Shown: positions 28,877-36,584 of the stretch, one piece after another
How positions within the stretch are numbered: the stretch's first letter is position 1
Layout: every line of letters begins with the position of its first letter
Notes under the pieces: model-generated
What the model saw: the letters and a program-made list of their open reading frames with translations, nothing else
What the model was told of the DNA's origin: nothing
The model's database searches: none
Program-made: the position numbers and the translations under genes
From: Candidatus Mycobacterium wuenschmannii
Lineage (GTDB): Bacteria; Actinomycetota; Actinomycetes; Mycobacteriales; Mycobacteriaceae
Assembly: GCF_030252325.1 (NCBI RefSeq)
Contig: NZ_CP126981.1
Span: forward strand, 4,092,001-4,156,000
DNA length: 64,000 nucleotides
Direction of reading: 5' to 3'

Positions 28877-30253
28877 TTACGGATCCGTCCGACGGGTGGC
28901 ATCGTCGATGCCGCGGTCCGAGGCGATGGCCGATCGACTGGTGGGGGCCCTGTCGTGAATGGACAGGTACGTTTCGGTGTACCGCGCCGCGATGCGTGTG
29001 CCGGCGAAGTCGGAGGGAATCACGTCGTTGGTTCGCTGCCGCCAATCATGAAGGCGCACAGCAAGATCGGCGGCCACCCTGTCGACGTCGTCGTCGCCGG
29101 CGCCGTCCAGCAGATTGGTGGTCTCGGTGGGATCTGAGCGCAGGTCGTAGAGTTCGCGCTCCGGCCGCGGGGCCGTGACCAACGGCGCCACGGCATGCCC
29201 CGACGGGCTCTCCTCGATGTCCCACGGCAGGTCCAATAGTGGCCGCCGCGCGTAGTTTTCGATGTAGCTGAAGTCTTTCGTCCGAATCGCGCGGATGGGA
29301 TCGAACGAGTCGTGGTAGGTCTTTCCGGTGTAAACGTGGTCGCGCACCGGTTCGGCGTGCTCCTGAGCGAGCAATGCCTGCGCGTGCGACACCCCCTCGA
29401 CGTCGGACGGCGTCGGGACACCCAACAGCTCCAACAGCGTCGGAAGCAGATCCACGCCGCTGAACAGGTCGTCGTACACCTTGTGCGCCAAGTTCATTCG
29501 CGTAGGCGGACGGACGATCATCGCGATCCCGGTGCCCGCCTCGTACAACGTCGACTTGGCCCGCGGGAACGCCGCGCCGTGGTCGGTGAGAAATACGACC
29601 CACGTGCTGGCGTCGAGTCCGGTGTCGGCGAGGGTATCCAGGATCCGGCCGACCGCGGCGTCGGCGACCGTGATGGATCCGTAGAACTCCGCCAGATCCT
29701 CGCGCACCTCAACGGTATTCGGCAGATGGTCGGGCGTATCGACGGCGGCGGAGTCCGCGGGTTCGTAGCGGTCCCGCGGATAGGGCCGATGGGTCTCGAA
29801 AAACCCGGCCGTCAACAGAAAGGGCTGGTCGGTGTCGTGATTGCGCAACCACTGCTGGGCACGCTCGACGACGTATTCGCAGTACGAATTGGACACGTCG
29901 AACTCGTCGAAGCCCAGCCGCGACGGATGCGACGTCTCGTGTTGCATTCCGAAAAGTACTGAGTACCAACCTGACTCGGACAGGATCTGCGGCAACGTCC
30001 GGACGCCGGGACGGTACTCCCAGCCGTGATGCGCCAGCCCGACCAGGCCGTTGCTCTGCGGGTAGCGGCCGGTGAACAGCGATCCGCGCGACGGTGAACA
30101 CAACGGAGCGGTGGCGTGGGCCCGGGTGAACAGGATGCCCTCGGCGGCGAGCTGGTCGAGGCGCGGGCTCGAGACGTCGTGGTGACCGTAAGCGCCGAGG
30201 TAACGGCCCAGGTCGTGCCAGTGCACGAGCAGAACGTTGTCGATCGCCGCCAC
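28877..30253 (-). CDS. Type I sulfatase (Rv0296c-like)
   Basis: 458 residues, alkaline-phosphatase-superfamily fold. The active-site signature is LCSPSRGSLFTGRYPQSNG (about 51-69), whose Cys is normally converted to formylglycine. Metal and substrate residues are visible in FLTDHGAAFPRAKST and in the N-terminal VLLVHWHDLGRYLG, where the usual Asp-Asp pair reads His-Asp. QHETSHPSRLGF and the overall pattern resemble sulfamidase-like (SGSH-type) sulfatases. No signal peptide is seen, so a cytosolic location is likely. It is the first gene of a group with the sulfotransferase. Confidence 0.9.
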   Translation of the reverse strand: MAAIDNVLLVHWHDLGRYLGAYGHHDVSSPRLDQLAAEGILFTRAHATAPLCSPSRGSLFTGRYPQSNGLVGLAHHGWEYRPGVRTLPQILSESGWYSVLFGMQHETSHPSRLGFDEFDVSNSYCEYVVERAQQWLRNHDTDQPFLLTAGFFETHRPYPRDRYEPADSAAVDTPDHLPNTVEVREDLAEFYGSITVADAAVGRILDTLADTGLDASTWVVFLTDHGAAFPRAKSTLYEAGTGIAMIVRPPTRMNLAHKVYDDLFSGVDLLPTLLELLGVPTPSDVEGVSHAQALLAQEHAEPVRDHVYTGKTYHDSFDPIRAIRTKDFSYIENYARRPLLDLPWDIEESPSGHAVAPLVTAPRPERELYDLRSDPTETTNLLDGAGDDDVDRVAADLAVRLHDWRQRTNDVIPSDFAGTRIAARYTETYLSIHDRAPTSRSAIASDRGIDDATRRTDP

Positions 30254-30334
30254 CTCCTGAACCTTGCCCGGCCCCGTCGACGTTATCGGCTGCGGTGATG
30301 CGCCGCCGGTAGTGGGGCTAGCCGGCCCGGCCGC

Positions 30335-31027
30335 TCACCACTGCTGCGGCGGCCCGGGTGGGCCGTATGGCGGTCCCGACGGCCACTGCTCCGGGGCGGG
30401 ATAACCGCTAGGAACCGCAGTCAGCTGAGGCGGCAGGCCCAGCAGCACCCGAAAGGCCGGGATGAAGAGCAGCCCGCCGATGACGGCGATGATCAGACCT
30501 GCAATCAGGTCGTAGGTAACTCGCCCGGTCGCGCCGTAGCGGGCCTCGGCACCGATCGACAAGAGCAGCATCACGATGCCGCCGCCGAGGATCAGGAACT
30601 GCCCAAGCGACCGCCGGAGGAACAGCATCACCGCGCCGGCGGCAACCGCCAGGCTCGCCGCGATGATCAGGAACAGGCACACGACCAGCGGCGTCGGCAT
30701 GGCAGGAACCATGTTGTGTACCTGCTGGCGACAAGCGTTGGCGTACGTGCCCCGGAATCGGTTGCACATGTCGGCGGCGCGACTCTCGGCGCTGTGCAGG
30801 TTGATCCAGAGAGTCAGCGTGAGGATCGCCCCAAGGAGCCCCAACAAACCGATGACCGCGAGGCTGATGCCGCCGAACGCCTGCTGCGACGTCGGGGCCG
30901 GCACGGGCTGGCCGGGGGCGGCCCACCGCGGCGGCGGTCCGTACGCGGGTGGTTGCTGACCGCCGTAGCCGTAGTCCTCGGGCGGCGGTCCCCACGGTGG
31001 TGGCGGGCCGGGCGGCGGTGGTTGCAC
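30335..31027 (-). CDS. Proline-rich-tailed membrane protein
   Basis: About 230 residues. The N-terminus (QPPPPGPPPPWGPPPEDYGYGGQQPP) and C-terminus (PPYGPPGPPQQW) are Pro/Gly/Tyr/Gln-rich. Between them lie four hydrophobic segments: ISLAVIGLLGLLGAILTLTLW, PLVVCLFLIIAASLAVAAG, FLILGGGIVMLLLSI and YDLIAGLIIAVIGGLLFIP. Two cysteines (CNRFRG and CRQQ) lie in the first extracellular loop. No family is recognised. GTG 31027 is chosen because the frame upstream runs antisense-like through whiB6; the start is uncertain. It sits 50 bases after whiB6, probably in the same transcript. Confidence 0.7.
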   Translation of the reverse strand: MQPPPPGPPPPWGPPPEDYGYGGQQPPAYGPPPRWAAPGQPVPAPTSQQAFGGISLAVIGLLGLLGAILTLTLWINLHSAESRAADMCNRFRGTYANACRQQVHNMVPAMPTPLVVCLFLIIAASLAVAAGAVMLFLRRSLGQFLILGGGIVMLLLSIGAEARYGATGRVTYDLIAGLIIAVIGGLLFIPAFRVLLGLPPQLTAVPSGYPAPEQWPSGPPYGPPGPPQQW

Positions 31028-31077
31028 CTCGGCATCGTAACCGCCGCCCGTCCGGCGGATCGGGGCCGGCGAGATGC

Positions 31078-31398
31078 CTAGGCGCTGGGCAGAACGATGC
31101 GCCGCCGCGCGCGGTAGCCGGGTCGGACCGGATAGCCGCCATGGGCGGCCAAGGACTTGAGTTGACGCAGCGAGAATTCTCGGCCGCGCCCCGACTCCGG
31201 GATCACGACGCCCGCCCACAGCCCCTCGGCGCCCGGTGTCTCCCACGCCTCGCGGGCGCACCGCCAGCGCAACGTGCAGGCACGGCACAGTGCCTTCGCC
31301 TCGTCGTCCGGATTGGTGGTCCAGCGCTCCGGGTCGGTGGTGCAGACCGGGACGAATTGGTCCGTCGCTTCGGTCAGCGTCATCACGGTGGCAGTCAT
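31078..31398 (-). CDS. whiB6: WhiB6-type Fe-S transcriptional regulator
   Basis: 106 residues. The four iron-sulfur cysteines are Cys19, Cys38, Cys41 and Cys47 (C-x18-C-x2-C-x5-C). The GLWAGVVIPESGRGREFSLRQLKSLA segment closely matches M. tuberculosis WhiB6 as I recall it. Start ATG 31398 is supported by GGAGGGG at 31408-31414. WhiB6 responds to NO and redox stress and controls ESX-1 genes in M. tuberculosis, where its gene lies beside ESX-1. Here it lies downstream of ESX-3, divergent from an FHA-HTH regulator. Confidence 0.9.
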   Translation of the reverse strand: MTATVMTLTEATDQFVPVCTTDPERWTTNPDDEAKALCRACTLRWRCAREAWETPGAEGLWAGVVIPESGRGREFSLRQLKSLAAHGGYPVRPGYRARRRIVLPSA

Positions 31399-31466
31399 TG
31401 CGGTTACCCCTCCTGTTGCGGTGCGCTCGCACCGCTGATGCAACGACTTTAGGCACAGATGTCGGC

Positions 31467-31620
31467 GTAGTGCAACAGTTAAAGCGAAGCAGTATGTCGT
31501 AGCGCAACGAAATCGCCCCTGGGTCAACACCGTGGCGCCCAATGACGTGCATGAATAGGACTTTAAGGTGCTATGGTGATTGCGCTAAGAGCTTGCTAAG
31601 GTCCAAAAACGTAGCGCAAC
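31467..31620. promoter_or_regulatory. Repeated TAGCGCAA motifs in the whiB6 / FHA-HTH divergent promoter region
   Basis: GTAGCGCAAC occurs at 31499-31508 and 31611-31620, the variant GTAGTGCAAC at 31467-31476, and the inverted core TTGCGCTA at 31580-31587. All fall in the 313-base gap between the two divergent regulators, which has no gene of its own. They probably form operators for one of the two flanking DNA-binding proteins. Confidence 0.5.
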
Positions 31621-31711
31621 CTGGGATATACCACCTAGAAACCGAAGCGCTGAGGCAACCTGTCGTGCATGACGTCGTAGCAGAAGCGAAGCACTAACGA
31701 GGGAGTGAGCG

Positions 31712-32788
31712 ATGGCGTCGGCCGGCGGCCTGGTGGTTCGGATCGGATCTCAAGCGCACACGTTGACCGCGGCGAACGGCGTGGCCGTGATCGGCAGGGA
31801 CCCGTCGGCGACGGTGCGGGTCAACGACGACCGGATTTCGCGTTCCCACGTCAGGCTGGAACCGCGTCACGACGGCTGGCAGGTTGTCGACACGAGCACC
31901 AACGGCGTGTTCGTCGACGGCGTGCGGCGCAATTCGGTACTGGTCACCGCGCCGACGACCGTTCATCTCGGCGATGCCGACGGAATTCCGGTGACCTTGC
32001 TGCCCGGCGAATCGCGCGCGGCCGTGGCCCCGGTCGAGTCCGACGACTGCGATGACAACTGGGACGAGCTGGCCGAGACCGACCCCGACGTGGCGCGGGC
32101 CGGACGTGCGGTCGCGGCCCGCAGGCGTGAACTCGACATCACTCAGCGCAGCCTGGCCAGGGACAAGGTCATCAACGCCGGCACCCTGATTGCGTTCGAG
32201 AAGGGGCGCAGCTGGCCGCGCCGGGGCACGTTGACCAAGCTGGAAGAAGTGCTGAACTGGCCGGCCGGAACGATCACGCGGATTCGAAACGGCGCTCCCG
32301 CCGCGCAGGGTGTCCAGAGTGGTGAGGTCACCGAGGTGCTCGCCGAGACGGTGCAGGCGCCGCTGATGGCGGAGGCGGTCGAACTGGCGATGCACAGCAT
32401 CGGCGCCGCGGTGAATGCACTACCCGGCCCGACGGAGCCGGACTTCACGCAGCGTGCCACGCCGATCCTGGCCGATCTCCGCAAGCTCGAGACGGTGGCG
32501 GCCAATGCCGCGCGCAACGCTCGCGGCACGCCGTCAGTTGTGCTGGCGCTCAGCGCAGTTCGGCGACGCTATAACGAGCTGATGCTGCGCGCCGCGAAGT
32601 CGCCGTCCGCGACGCTGGGTCAGCGGTTGTACGGTGCGCGGCATCGCGCCGAACTCAGCATCGACGAGGCGGCCAATGCGGCCGGCGTCGCGGCCGACGC
32701 TGTGCTGGACGCCGAGTCCGAGCGCTCGGTGCCACCAGACGTCGCCGCCGCGCTCGACACGCTCATCGCCCAACTCGCGATGAGCTGA
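31712..32788 (+). CDS. FHA-domain helix-turn-helix regulator
   Basis: 358 residues. An N-terminal FHA domain (about 8-100) has the phosphothreonine-pocket residues Gly28-Arg29, Ser43-Arg-Ser45-His46 and Asn64-Gly65. An XRE-like helix-turn-helix follows (RRRELDITQRSLARDKVINAGTLIAFEKG, about 135-165). A second HTH-like segment lies near the C-terminus (LGQRLYGARHRAELSIDEAANAAGV). This implies a DNA-binding protein whose partner or state depends on Ser/Thr kinase phosphorylation. RBS GAGGGAGTG precedes the ATG. It is divergent from whiB6. I know no named homologue; comparison with Rv3863, beside whiB6 in M. tuberculosis, would be useful. Confidence 0.8.
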   Translation: MASAGGLVVRIGSQAHTLTAANGVAVIGRDPSATVRVNDDRISRSHVRLEPRHDGWQVVDTSTNGVFVDGVRRNSVLVTAPTTVHLGDADGIPVTLLPGESRAAVAPVESDDCDDNWDELAETDPDVARAGRAVAARRRELDITQRSLARDKVINAGTLIAFEKGRSWPRRGTLTKLEEVLNWPAGTITRIRNGAPAAQGVQSGEVTEVLAETVQAPLMAEAVELAMHSIGAAVNALPGPTEPDFTQRATPILADLRKLETVAANAARNARGTPSVVLALSAVRRRYNELMLRAAKSPSATLGQRLYGARHRAELSIDEAANAAGVAADAVLDAESERSVPPDVAAALDTLIAQLAMS

Positions 32789-32791
32789 CGA

Positions 32792-33457
32792 TCACTTTCC
32801 GCCGTGTGGCGCTTGGCCCCAATGGTTTTCGGACACGAACTCGGATAGCGGGCGGCCCAGCGCCCAGCCGTCCAATTCGAGCGACGGGCGGTCGGGAAAG
32901 TCGGGAACCGGGCCGAGGCACAGGATCGCCACCGGCTCGGCATCGTCGGGCATCGACAGCAGCGCCGCCAGTCTCGGCGGATCGAACAGCGATACCCATC
33001 CCATCCCGAGACCCTCGGATCGTGCTGCCAGCCAGAGATTTTGGATAGCACACGACACCGAAGCCAGGTCCATCTGCGGCATCGTGCGCCGGCCGAAGAC
33101 GAAGCTGTCCCTGCCGTCGGACAACGCGACGACGAGCAGCTCGGCGCAATCGAGAATGCCCTCGACCTTGAGCGCGAGGAATTCCTGTGCGCGCTGGCCG
33201 AGCGCGTGCGCGGTCTGCTCGCGCTCCTCGTCGACCAGCGCGTGGATTCGGCGGCGCAGTTCGTCGTCGGTGATCCTGATGAATCGCCACGGCTGCATCA
33301 GGCCGACGTTGGGCGCCGCGTGAGCCGCCTGCAGCAGGCGGGCGAGAACGTCGTCGGCGACCTTGCTGCCTGGGACGAAGCGGCGCATGTCGCGACGCTC
33401 CGCGATCACGCGATAGATCGCCTGCCGCTCGGGCGTGCTGAATGCGTGGTCGTCCAC
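32792..33457 (-). CDS. bluB: 5,6-dimethylbenzimidazole synthase BluB (Rv0306-like)
   Basis: About 221 residues. It belongs to the nitroreductase-fold BluB family: ERRDMRRFVPGSK binds FMN, and APNVGLMQPWRFI, QMDLASVSCAIQNLWLAARSEGLGMGWVSLFDP and ILCLGPVPDFPDRP are BluB-specific. BluB breaks down reduced FMN with oxygen to make the lower ligand of vitamin B12. GTG 33457 is preferred over GTG 33499, because the longer start would leave only six bases to the divergent gene, and 221 residues fits Rv0306 (223). Confidence 0.88.
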   Translation of the reverse strand: MDDHAFSTPERQAIYRVIAERRDMRRFVPGSKVADDVLARLLQAAHAAPNVGLMQPWRFIRITDDELRRRIHALVDEEREQTAHALGQRAQEFLALKVEGILDCAELLVVALSDGRDSFVFGRRTMPQMDLASVSCAIQNLWLAARSEGLGMGWVSLFDPPRLAALLSMPDDAEPVAILCLGPVPDFPDRPSLELDGWALGRPLSEFVSENHWGQAPHGGK

Positions 33458-33505
33458 CAGGTCATCGTAGAAACTTGATGAGGAACCGACGGAAGGCACG
33501 GCCGT

Positions 33506-33835
33506 ATGAAACTCCCCGATTCACTGGACCAACTACCGACCAACGGCACGCGCTCGCGCGTGTATGGCGAGCCCTACCGGACCTCGGATGGCGCGACGGT
33601 GATCCCGGTATCCAAGGTGCGCAGCGGATCGGCGACGCCCGTCGGCGTGTTCGTCATCCAGGGCGGCACGACGCAATGGGTGGCCGCGGTCGATTCGGAT
33701 CGGATAGCGCTGATCGGGGTGATCACCGGGCTGATCGCCGCCGTCCTGGGCAGCCTGGCGCTGCTGCGCCGGCCACCGTGGCCGGACCTGTCTGCGACGT
33801 CGGGGGCTTGGGTGCGGCCTACGGGCGGTAGGTGA
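33506..33835 (+). CDS. Small membrane protein with GerW/YtfJ-like segment
   Basis: 109 residues. The N-terminal part (RVYGEPYRTSDGATVIPVSKVRSG) resembles the GerW (YtfJ) sporulation-protein family, and a membrane helix (RIALIGVITGLIAAVLGSLALL) follows. RBS GGAAGG lies nine bases before the ATG. Function unknown. Its end overlaps the convergent Rv0307c-like gene by 17 bases. Confidence 0.6.
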   Translation: MKLPDSLDQLPTNGTRSRVYGEPYRTSDGATVIPVSKVRSGSATPVGVFVIQGGTTQWVAAVDSDRIALIGVITGLIAAVLGSLALLRRPPWPDLSATSGAWVRPTGGR

Positions 33836-34301
33836 CGCCGACCGCCCGCAGGACGTATTCCGGCGGCATCGCGAAGGTCAGCGAACGGCAGGGCAGCTTG
33901 GCCATGACCTCGTCGGGAATGTCGAGCTTGTAGTGCAGCGAGAGATGGCCGGTGAAGGTCGGATCCAAATCGTCGACGTCTGCCTCGACCTGCAGTCCGT
34001 CTGGTGAGATCTCAGCGGTGGCTGCACCGGATTGTGTTGCATCCCAACGAACGTCGACGGTGGGGCCGGCCAACTTCGGCAACGACGACAGCGTGGCAAG
34101 CGCGCGCTGTGAGGTGAAGGCGACCGAGCCGACGTAGCTGGCGACGCTGTGCGACGAGCGCAGACCCGGGATGGCGCCGCTGAATCGGCGGGTGACGGGA
34201 ACGAAGTCGGCGAGGTAGAGAAGGCCCTCCGCTTCGACCTGGGCGCGCACGTCGGCAGGCAACTTGCCGATACCGAAAAGTTTGCGGACGAAGACCGGCA
34301 T
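33819..34301 (-). CDS. Conserved hypothetical protein (Rv0307c-like)
   Basis: 160 residues, the length of Rv0307c. No membrane segment or known catalytic motif is seen. The sequence alternates short beta-like stretches (TVDVRWDATQSGAATAEISPDGLQVEADVDD). Start ATG 34301 is chosen because further upstream the frame lies antisense to the HNH gene. Possibly a lipid-binding-type beta fold, but that is a guess. Confidence 0.7.
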   Translation of the reverse strand: MPVFVRKLFGIGKLPADVRAQVEAEGLLYLADFVPVTRRFSGAIPGLRSSHSVASYVGSVAFTSQRALATLSSLPKLAGPTVDVRWDATQSGAATAEISPDGLQVEADVDDLDPTFTGHLSLHYKLDIPDEVMAKLPCRSLTFAMPPEYVLRAVGVTYRP

Positions 34302-34355
34302 CCCTCCAGTATTGCGCACCGAAAATTTGTCGGACCTGGTTGCTTTGATGGGGTC

Positions 34356-35594
34356 ATGTCGTTGGTCGCGTCGGTTCCGGAGTTGGTGAATGAGCCGGGG
34401 CGTCTGGAGGTGTTGTTCGACGAGATGGCGGAGTTGGCCGGTCAGCGTAACGCCATCGATGGGCGGCTGGTGGAGATCGCCGCCGAGATCGACCGCGACC
34501 AGTTGTGGGGGGCGACCGGGGCACGCTCGGTCGCGGCGCTGATGGCCTGGAAGATGGGCTGCTCTACGGGCACCGCCCACACGATCACCACGGTGGCGTC
34601 TCGGCTGCCGGAGTTCCCCCGCTGTGTGGGCGCGCTGCGGGCGGGCCGGCTGTCGCTGGATCAGGTCGGCGTCATCGCCGCCCGCGCCGGCGACGGCTCT
34701 GATGCCCACTATCTACAGCTGGCGCGGGTTGCCACCGTCGCCCAGCTGCGCACCGCGGTCAGCCTGGAACCCCGCCCCGACCCCGACCCCCGACCTGCCC
34801 CGTCACGCTCGATCCGCAAAACCACCAGCGACCACTCGAGCAGTTGGCGGATCACCCTCCCGCACGACGACGCCGCCATCTTTGATGCGGCCCTGGCAGC
34901 GCACCGGGAAGCGCTGTACGCCCAATGGAAACAGGACCACGGCCAGGGTGGGCCCGTCGCGCCGCCGATGCCGGGCAGCATCGAGGCGTTCCTGCGCCTG
35001 GTCGAAACCGGCTGGGACACCGAAGCCACCCGCCGCCCCCACAGCGCGCACACCACCGTCATCGTGCACGTCGACGTCGAAGCCCGCGCCGCCGCACTAC
35101 ATCTGGGCCCACTACTGACCGACGCCGAACGCACCTACCTCACCTGCGACGCCACCTACGAAGTCTGGTTCCACCGCGACGGCCACCCCATCGGCGCCGG
35201 ACGCACCACCCGCACCATCAACCGCCGGCTACGCCGCGCCCTGGAACACCGCCACCCCAGCTGCGCAGTCCCCGGCTGCGGCGCCACCCGCGGCCTCCAC
35301 GCCCACCACCTCACCCACTGGGAAAACGGCGGCCCCACCGACCTGACCAACCTGATCCTGGTCTGCCCCTATCACCACCGCCAACACCACCACGGCGACA
35401 TCACCATCACCGGCCCCGCCAACCAGCTCACCATCACCGACAACGACGACCACCCCCTGACCAACGCCTCCCTCGCACGACCACCCACCACCACCCCACC
35501 CACCGTCCCCCCAAACCCCGGACCCCTCGGCGAACGCGCCCAATGGTGGTGGTATGACCCCTACCAACCACAACCACCACCCAGCAACAACTAA
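34356..35594 (+). CDS. 13E12-repeat-family DUF222 / HNH endonuclease-like protein
   Basis: 412 residues. The DUF222 domain spans about 20-300 (LEVLFDEMAELAGQRNAIDGRLVEIAAEID). It is followed by an HNH motif: CAVPGCGATRGLHAHHLTHWENGGPTDLTNLILVCPYHHRQHHHG. This is the mycobacterial REP13E12 family, often multicopy and used as phage attachment targets; whether it cuts DNA is unproven. From about 34740 to the end the plus strand becomes extremely C/A-rich, with nearly every codon ending in C, unlike the first third. It borders the accessory toxin region. Confidence 0.85.
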   Translation: MSLVASVPELVNEPGRLEVLFDEMAELAGQRNAIDGRLVEIAAEIDRDQLWGATGARSVAALMAWKMGCSTGTAHTITTVASRLPEFPRCVGALRAGRLSLDQVGVIAARAGDGSDAHYLQLARVATVAQLRTAVSLEPRPDPDPRPAPSRSIRKTTSDHSSSWRITLPHDDAAIFDAALAAHREALYAQWKQDHGQGGPVAPPMPGSIEAFLRLVETGWDTEATRRPHSAHTTVIVHVDVEARAAALHLGPLLTDAERTYLTCDATYEVWFHRDGHPIGAGRTTRTINRRLRRALEHRHPSCAVPGCGATRGLHAHHLTHWENGGPTDLTNLILVCPYHHRQHHHGDITITGPANQLTITDNDDHPLTNASLARPPTTTPPTVPPNPGPLGERAQWWWYDPYQPQPPPSNN

Positions 35595-35681
35595 CTCAAC
35601 GATCGGGTTTGGCGCACAAGCGAATTGGCGACTACGTCCCCGACTTCACAGGTCGGTCGCGACCCTGTAAAACCTACTGGT

Positions 35682-36131
35682 GTGACTGACGCACTCGTTC
35701 GGGTCAGAGTCGACCGGGAATCGGTCCATCCCGGCGACGACACAGAAAGTCACCAAGAGATCTGGGACTTTCCCTCCCATGCGACCCTCGACGACTTGCT
35801 CGTGAATCTATGCGCGGGCTTCTTGGCATCGGTTGCCGGCGACATTATGTGGACCGTGTATTCAGAGCGCGGCAGTCGCTCGGTCCCCGCCCAGTTGCTC
35901 GCTGTCATCTACGTCGACCACCCGAGCGGCCGTACCCGCTTCACACGCGTCTGGTCGGGGGATCAGGAACTCGCGGTACTGCGAGACCTGTATGGATCTC
36001 AGGCGGAGCTGACCATCTTCGTCGCCTATCCGTCGGGCGGCAGGCGCCTGCGCTTGGCGACTCTCGACGAAATCAAGCAGAGCCCGTTCGTCACCGGCGC
36101 GATTCCGGTCCGAACACCGATGCCCCGCTAG
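35682..36131 (+). CDS. Hypothetical protein, possible orphan immunity-like gene
   Basis: About 149 residues from GTG 35682; no strong ribosome-binding site is visible. No recognised domain, signal peptide or membrane helix. Features are VRVRVDRESVHPGDDTESH and a central alternating hydrophobic pattern (PAQLLAVIYVDHPSG). It is convergent with the toxin unit, and its size and position next to it would fit a second immunity gene or cargo, but this is speculation. Confidence 0.6.
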   Translation: MTDALVRVRVDRESVHPGDDTESHQEIWDFPSHATLDDLLVNLCAGFLASVAGDIMWTVYSERGSRSVPAQLLAVIYVDHPSGRTRFTRVWSGDQELAVLRDLYGSQAELTIFVAYPSGGRRLRLATLDEIKQSPFVTGAIPVRTPMPR

Positions 36132-36158
36132 AGAATGCTGTGCGACTGCAGGAGAAAT

Positions 36159-36584
36159 TTACGAATTATGCTCGGGGCCAAAGAGTTTGGTAGCTTTCGC
36201 TTCCTCGAGAGTGATGAGCGCCCCGCATGACTCTACGGCAACCGATTCGCTGCTGAATAGCGCTTCGATGCGCTCGACGTTCCCGTTCAACCAGGACGCG
36301 AGCTCATCATCGAGCATGGTGCCCCGCTCTTCAATTCCGTCGAGATACTGTCTCACCGAAGTGAGCCGAAACCAATTCTCGGCGCTTTCCAATTTGGTCG
36401 GCGCGATTACCAGACGAATTTGACCGCGATCGTTGGTCAGTCGCCAGCTCACAGCATCTCCGGTCAACCGGAGTGATGCGTTTTCATCGGCGGAACCTGT
36501 CGTTGTGGAGTCAGTCATGCGGTAACTCGGACTCAGATAGAGCACGCCGAGATACCTGAGCAAGGATTCCAGCAACTTCGTCAT
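36159..36584 (-). CDS. Putative immunity protein for the adjacent type VII effector
   Basis: 141 residues, mildly acidic, no signal peptide or membrane helix. The ATG follows the effector's TAA stop immediately (TAAATG on the minus strand), the usual arrangement of toxin and immunity genes. The family is not recognised. It has a plausible globular pattern, with SWRLTNDRGQIRLVIAPTKLESAENWFRL and a helical C-terminus. Function is inferred only from gene order. Confidence 0.6.
   Translation of the reverse strand: MTKLLESLLRYLGVLYLSPSYRMTDSTTTGSADENASLRLTGDAVSWRLTNDRGQIRLVIAPTKLESAENWFRLTSVRQYLDGIEERGTMLDDELASWLNGNVERIEALFSSESVAVESCGALITLEEAKATKLFGPEHNS

Noticed and set aside
34356..35594. 13E12 gene considered as part of an integrated prophage
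   Set aside because: No integrase, attachment repeats or phage structural genes are visible nearby.
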